From: Achromobacter sp. UMC71
Lineage (GTDB): Bacteria > Pseudomonadota > Gammaproteobacteria > Burkholderiales > Burkholderiaceae_B
DNA: 64,000 nt
NCBI RefSeq assembly: GCF_014170305.1
Contig: NZ_LZZT01000050.1
Span: 1-64,000, forward strand
Direction of reading: 5' to 3'
In this document: piece by piece, positions 61,715-64,000 of the stretch
Layout: the number at the start of each line of letters is the position of its first letter
How positions within the stretch are numbered: position 1 is the first letter of the stretch
Position numbers and translations under genes: made by a program
The notes under the pieces: model-generated
The model's database searches: none
What the model was told of the DNA's origin: nothing
The model's input: only the letters and a program-made list of their open reading frames with translations

Positions 61715-62731
61715 ATGGACGTCCTTGACCGTCGTCGCTTTCTCCAATGCATGGGCTGGGCCGCCGGTTTGGCGATGGGCGGGGGCACTTGCGCAGCGAC
61801 TGCCGCGGGCAGTTTTCCCGCGCATCCCCTGTCGCTGCTCGTGCCGTATCCCGCCGGCGGTTCGAGCGACGCCGCAGCGCGCATTATTGCCGATTCGCTG
61901 GAGGGCCGGCTCGGCCAGACAGTCGCGGTGGAAAATGTCGGTGGCGCCACTGGTTTGATTGGTTCGCAGAAGTTCCTGGACTCGCCCGCTGATGGCTATA
62001 CCTTCTTGCAAGGGACGATCAACGAGGTGTTCCTGGTGCCGGCGCTCAATGAGGCCGCCCGCTACAAGCCCAATGACTTCAGCTTGGCCGCCCCCCTTGC
62101 GGACATCAACCTGGTGCTCCTGGTCAGAAAGGATATTCCGGTTGATACGCTGGACGAGTTCCTCGATTATGCCGGCCGCCTTGATAGGGATGTCGGACTC
62201 ACCTATGCCACGTCGGGCGTGGACTCCCTCTTTCATCTGATGGGGGAGGCGCTGGCGGCTCGCTTGAATCTGCCGTTCCTGCACGTGCCTTACAAAGGGG
62301 TATCGGCGGCGTTGCAGGATCTGGCTGGGGGGCAGATCGATTTTTCCCTGCAGGCATATCAGTCCCGTTTCGAGGGTATGCGCGAGCAGGGGCGAATCAA
62401 GATCCTGAGTAGTTTCTCTACAGTATTGCCGCCGCCGATGCAGCATATTCCCCTGATCTCCCAGAGCCGGCTTGTCCCAGACTTCGAGTACACGATCGGT
62501 GAAGGTTACTACTTCAGGCCGCAGGTGCCGCAGGATCGAGTGGCAGTGCTTCGCAAAGCGATTGGCGAAGTCTTGAATGTTCCCGGCATCCGGACGCGGC
62601 TGGAATCCGAAGGGCGCATCGTCGCGCGGTCGATCGACAGCCAGGACGCGGCGGACCAGATATTCGCGCGACAACGGCGGATGGTCGCCGAGCTGTTCAA
62701 GCGCATGGCTCGCAAGCCTATTGATGGTTGA
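61715..62731 (+). CDS. Bug-family (tripartite tricarboxylate) binding protein, Tat-exported
   Basis: A 338-residue periplasmic binding protein. The start at 61715 has GGAGG 5 bp upstream; an in-frame ATG at 61694 lacks a site. A twin-arginine signal (DRRRFLQCMGWAAGLAMGGG) precedes LSLLVPYPAGGSSDAAARII. Further family marks are AVENVGGATGLIGSQKFL and VPYKGVSAALQDLAGGQ. It forms a single-gene unit with its own terminator and no TctAB partner nearby. The ligand is probably a carboxylate but is not readable. Confidence 0.92.
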   Translation: MDVLDRRRFLQCMGWAAGLAMGGGTCAATAAGSFPAHPLSLLVPYPAGGSSDAAARIIADSLEGRLGQTVAVENVGGATGLIGSQKFLDSPADGYTFLQGTINEVFLVPALNEAARYKPNDFSLAAPLADINLVLLVRKDIPVDTLDEFLDYAGRLDRDVGLTYATSGVDSLFHLMGEALAARLNLPFLHVPYKGVSAALQDLAGGQIDFSLQAYQSRFEGMREQGRIKILSSFSTVLPPPMQHIPLISQSRLVPDFEYTIGEGYYFRPQVPQDRVAVLRKAIGEVLNVPGIRTRLESEGRIVARSIDSQDAADQIFARQRRMVAELFKRMARKPIDG

Positions 62732-62742
62732 GGAGCATCAAA

Positions 62743-62772
62743 AAAAGAGACCGGAACACTCCGGTCTCTTTT
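62743..62772. terminator. Bidirectional terminator
   Basis: A perfect 13-bp stem (62743-62755 and 62760-62772, outer AAAAGAG/CTCTTTT) with loop ACAC. A-rich and T-rich flanks serve both strands: the Bug gene on plus and the 81-residue gene on minus, whose stop shares its last base. Confidence 0.92.
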
Positions 62773-63017
62773 CATTTCGTGATTGGCCAAGGTTTCTTCA
62801 TTTCCGCCATGTACGCGCGGAGCTCGGCTTCCACTGGGGATGGCGTCCGCATGACGTGTGGCTGAGCGGCGCGCGGCGCTTCGATTTCCCAAGGGTCTTT
62901 GATTTCCCAGTGCAGGCCCGAGGTTTTCAGCAGCTTGCTGGCCGCGAGACGCGTGCGTAGCGCTCGCCGTTCTGCTTCGGTGAGGGGGGCGTCATTCTCA
63001 GAAGAAGAATTGATCAT
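62772..63017 (-). CDS. Small hypothetical protein (81 residues)
   Basis: A soluble, charged 81-residue protein, MINSSSENDAPLTEAERRAL at the start, with a helix of about residues 13-32 and a WEIKDPWEIEAP repeat-like segment near 37-48. No family is recognised. Support for its reality: it fills the space up to a shared bidirectional terminator exactly at its stop, and it has an isolated position. The ribosome site is weak. Third-position composition is less GC-rich than the neighbours. Confidence 0.5.
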   Translation of the reverse strand: MINSSSENDAPLTEAERRALRTRLAASKLLKTSGLHWEIKDPWEIEAPRAAQPHVMRTPSPVEAELRAYMAEMKKPWPITK

Positions 63018-63382
63018 TGATGGGTTCCAAGCAAGGTTTCATGAGTGCCGTTCGAGCAACGACGAGCGAGAAGTTTATGGCTCGATATGGCAGTGCAAAA
63101 GTAAACATATGCAAAGAACGCCTGACGGCGCGAGCTGCCATCCGCCACGCTGACAAGGGCAGTGGACCTGCGTGCTGAAGACCGCAAAAAAACAACATGG
63201 CTGCGGTGTCCAATGGTGAACGGCCAAGAGGAATCACGCGTGGGTTCCCCGGGGCAGGGAACTGCGCCGGAACTTGAAGATTGAACAATCGTAAAGGTTC
63301 AATTTGTGACCGCGTTCTCGTCCCTACACTCCGTTTCGATGTCGGGAAAGTCCTAGGATTTCCGGCTAAGACGGAGGCTTGA
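63018..63382. promoter_or_regulatory. Intergenic region with dyad ATTGAAC-N10-GTTCAAT
   Basis: About 365 bp without a convincing gene, less GC-rich than the surroundings. A perfect 7-bp-arm dyad at 63280-63303 lies 80 bp before the probable response-regulator start and is a candidate operator. No clear -35/-10 pair was identified. Confidence 0.45.
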
Positions 63383-64000
63383 ATGCTGTCGTGCGTGCAC
63401 GCGTTTTCGGCCGGTTCAGATACGCGCACGGCGCTCGTTCTTTTCCAAGATGCTCAAATCATGAATCACCTCAATTTCCGAGTTCTGGTCGCGGACGACC
63501 ACCCCGCTATATGCCTGGGCGTGCGGCATGCCCTGTCCCAAGGCACCGCGATCGACGTGACATGCGCTTCGCGCGGCGCGGGTGGCATGCAGCAGGCACT
63601 GGATGCACGGGCCTATGATGTGCTGGTCTGTGAGTACGCCATGCTCGACGGATTGCTCGATGATGTCGTTCTCAGCCAGGAAACAATCCGGCGGCGCTAT
63701 CCGGGGCTGCGCATCGTCATTCTCACCTGTCTCGAGAATGCCGGCGTGGTGCACGCGCTGCTTGCGCGCGGCGTGCAGTGCATTGTCAGCAAGCTCGACG
63801 AACTCAGCCATCTGATGCCGGCCATTCTGCGCGCGCGCTCCGACAGCCGCTATCTTTCACCACGTATCGAAGCGGTGGCGCAGTCGATCCCACGATGCAG
63901 GAAAGGTCCTGCGGCGCTGACGGGGCGCGAATTGGAGGTCGTGCGGCTGTTCCTGTCCGGCATGACCGTCAACGAAATTGCGTCCCGCTTGGACCGTAGC
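63383..64000 (+). CDS. RcsB-like response regulator with Asp-to-Glu phosphoacceptor (partial)
   Basis: An incomplete gene that runs off the window, still open at 64000. The receiver domain begins near MNHLNFRVLVADDHP. The acidic pair (DD), the conserved Thr in VILTC and the Lys in IVSK are present, but the phosphoacceptor position reads VLVCEYAM: glutamate aligns with Asp56 of RcsB. A LuxR-type helix-turn-helix follows (ALTGRELEVVRLFLSGMTVNEIA). The start at 63383 has GGAGG at 63373-63377; the ATG at 63461 fits RcsB length but has no site. It is probably phosphorylation-independent or constitutively active, and no kinase gene is seen in the window. Confidence 0.85.
   Translation, partial: MLSCVHAFSAGSDTRTALVLFQDAQIMNHLNFRVLVADDHPAICLGVRHALSQGTAIDVTCASRGAGGMQQALDARAYDVLVCEYAMLDGLLDDVVLSQETIRRRYPGLRIVILTCLENAGVVHALLARGVQCIVSKLDELSHLMPAILRARSDSRYLSPRIEAVAQSIPRCRKGPAALTGRELEVVRLFLSGMTVNEIASRLDRS

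Noticed and set aside
1-64000. CRISPR arrays, prophage or intact insertion sequences
   Set aside because: No regularly spaced repeats, integrase, transposase or phage structural genes were found by reading both strands.

Overview
The window is high-GC DNA from a betaproteobacterium of the family Alcaligenaceae, most likely Achromobacter. The strongest evidence is a complete axyZ-axyXY-oprZ multidrug efflux locus, whose repressor has valine at residue 29 (the residue known from AxyZ V29G mutants), and a betaproteobacterial nuoA-N operon followed by a DUF2818 gene. Bug-family (tripartite tricarboxylate) binding proteins are frequent, as is usual in this family. No tRNA, rRNA, CRISPR array or intact insertion sequence was seen.

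1-10,200 is a putative peptide or amide scavenging regulon. It holds an alpha/beta hydrolase, two Dpp-type permeases, a fused double ATPase, a GntR/FCD regulator, two paralogous family-5 binding proteins and a C45 (penicillin acyltransferase-type) Ntn hydrolase. Three separate promoters carry the same palindrome, TTGGCGCCAA, at 10-19, 5285-5294 and 10170-10179. This ties the units into one probable regulon, with the GntR protein between them as the natural candidate regulator. The convergent gap 6900-7358 holds a large structured inverted repeat.

10,201-14,016 is a minus-strand, translationally coupled set: a Bug binding protein, an intact NodB-type deacetylase and a paralogue that has lost all three metal-ligand residues. 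It is divergent from an IclR regulator, and two TATC-N7-GATA dyads lie between them.

13,991-35,880 is an efflux island with three complete RND tripartite pumps. The first is a TetR-linked pump (13,991-20,526). The second is a MexHI-OpmD-like pump followed by a SufR-like cysteine-rich regulator (22,795-29,251). The third is AxyXY-OprZ with AxyZ (29,307-35,880). A betT-type choline transporter sits between the first two, and a perfect 50-bp palindrome separates the last two.

35,948-44,619 holds a LysR regulator, an orphan family-5 binding protein, a gamma-glutamyltransferase homologue, a lipid-phosphate gene group (diacylglycerol kinase family, metallophosphoesterase, PAP2 phosphatase) and a convergent operon of TetR regulator, hotdog thioesterase and a short NAD-binding stub.

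45,073-61,540 holds a highly expressed trimeric porin with a strong double terminator, then the 14-gene complex I operon and DUF2818. 61,541-64,000 holds a Tat-exported Bug binding protein, an 81-residue hypothetical protein and the start of an RcsB-like response regulator whose phosphoacceptor aspartate is glutamate. That gene runs off the window.
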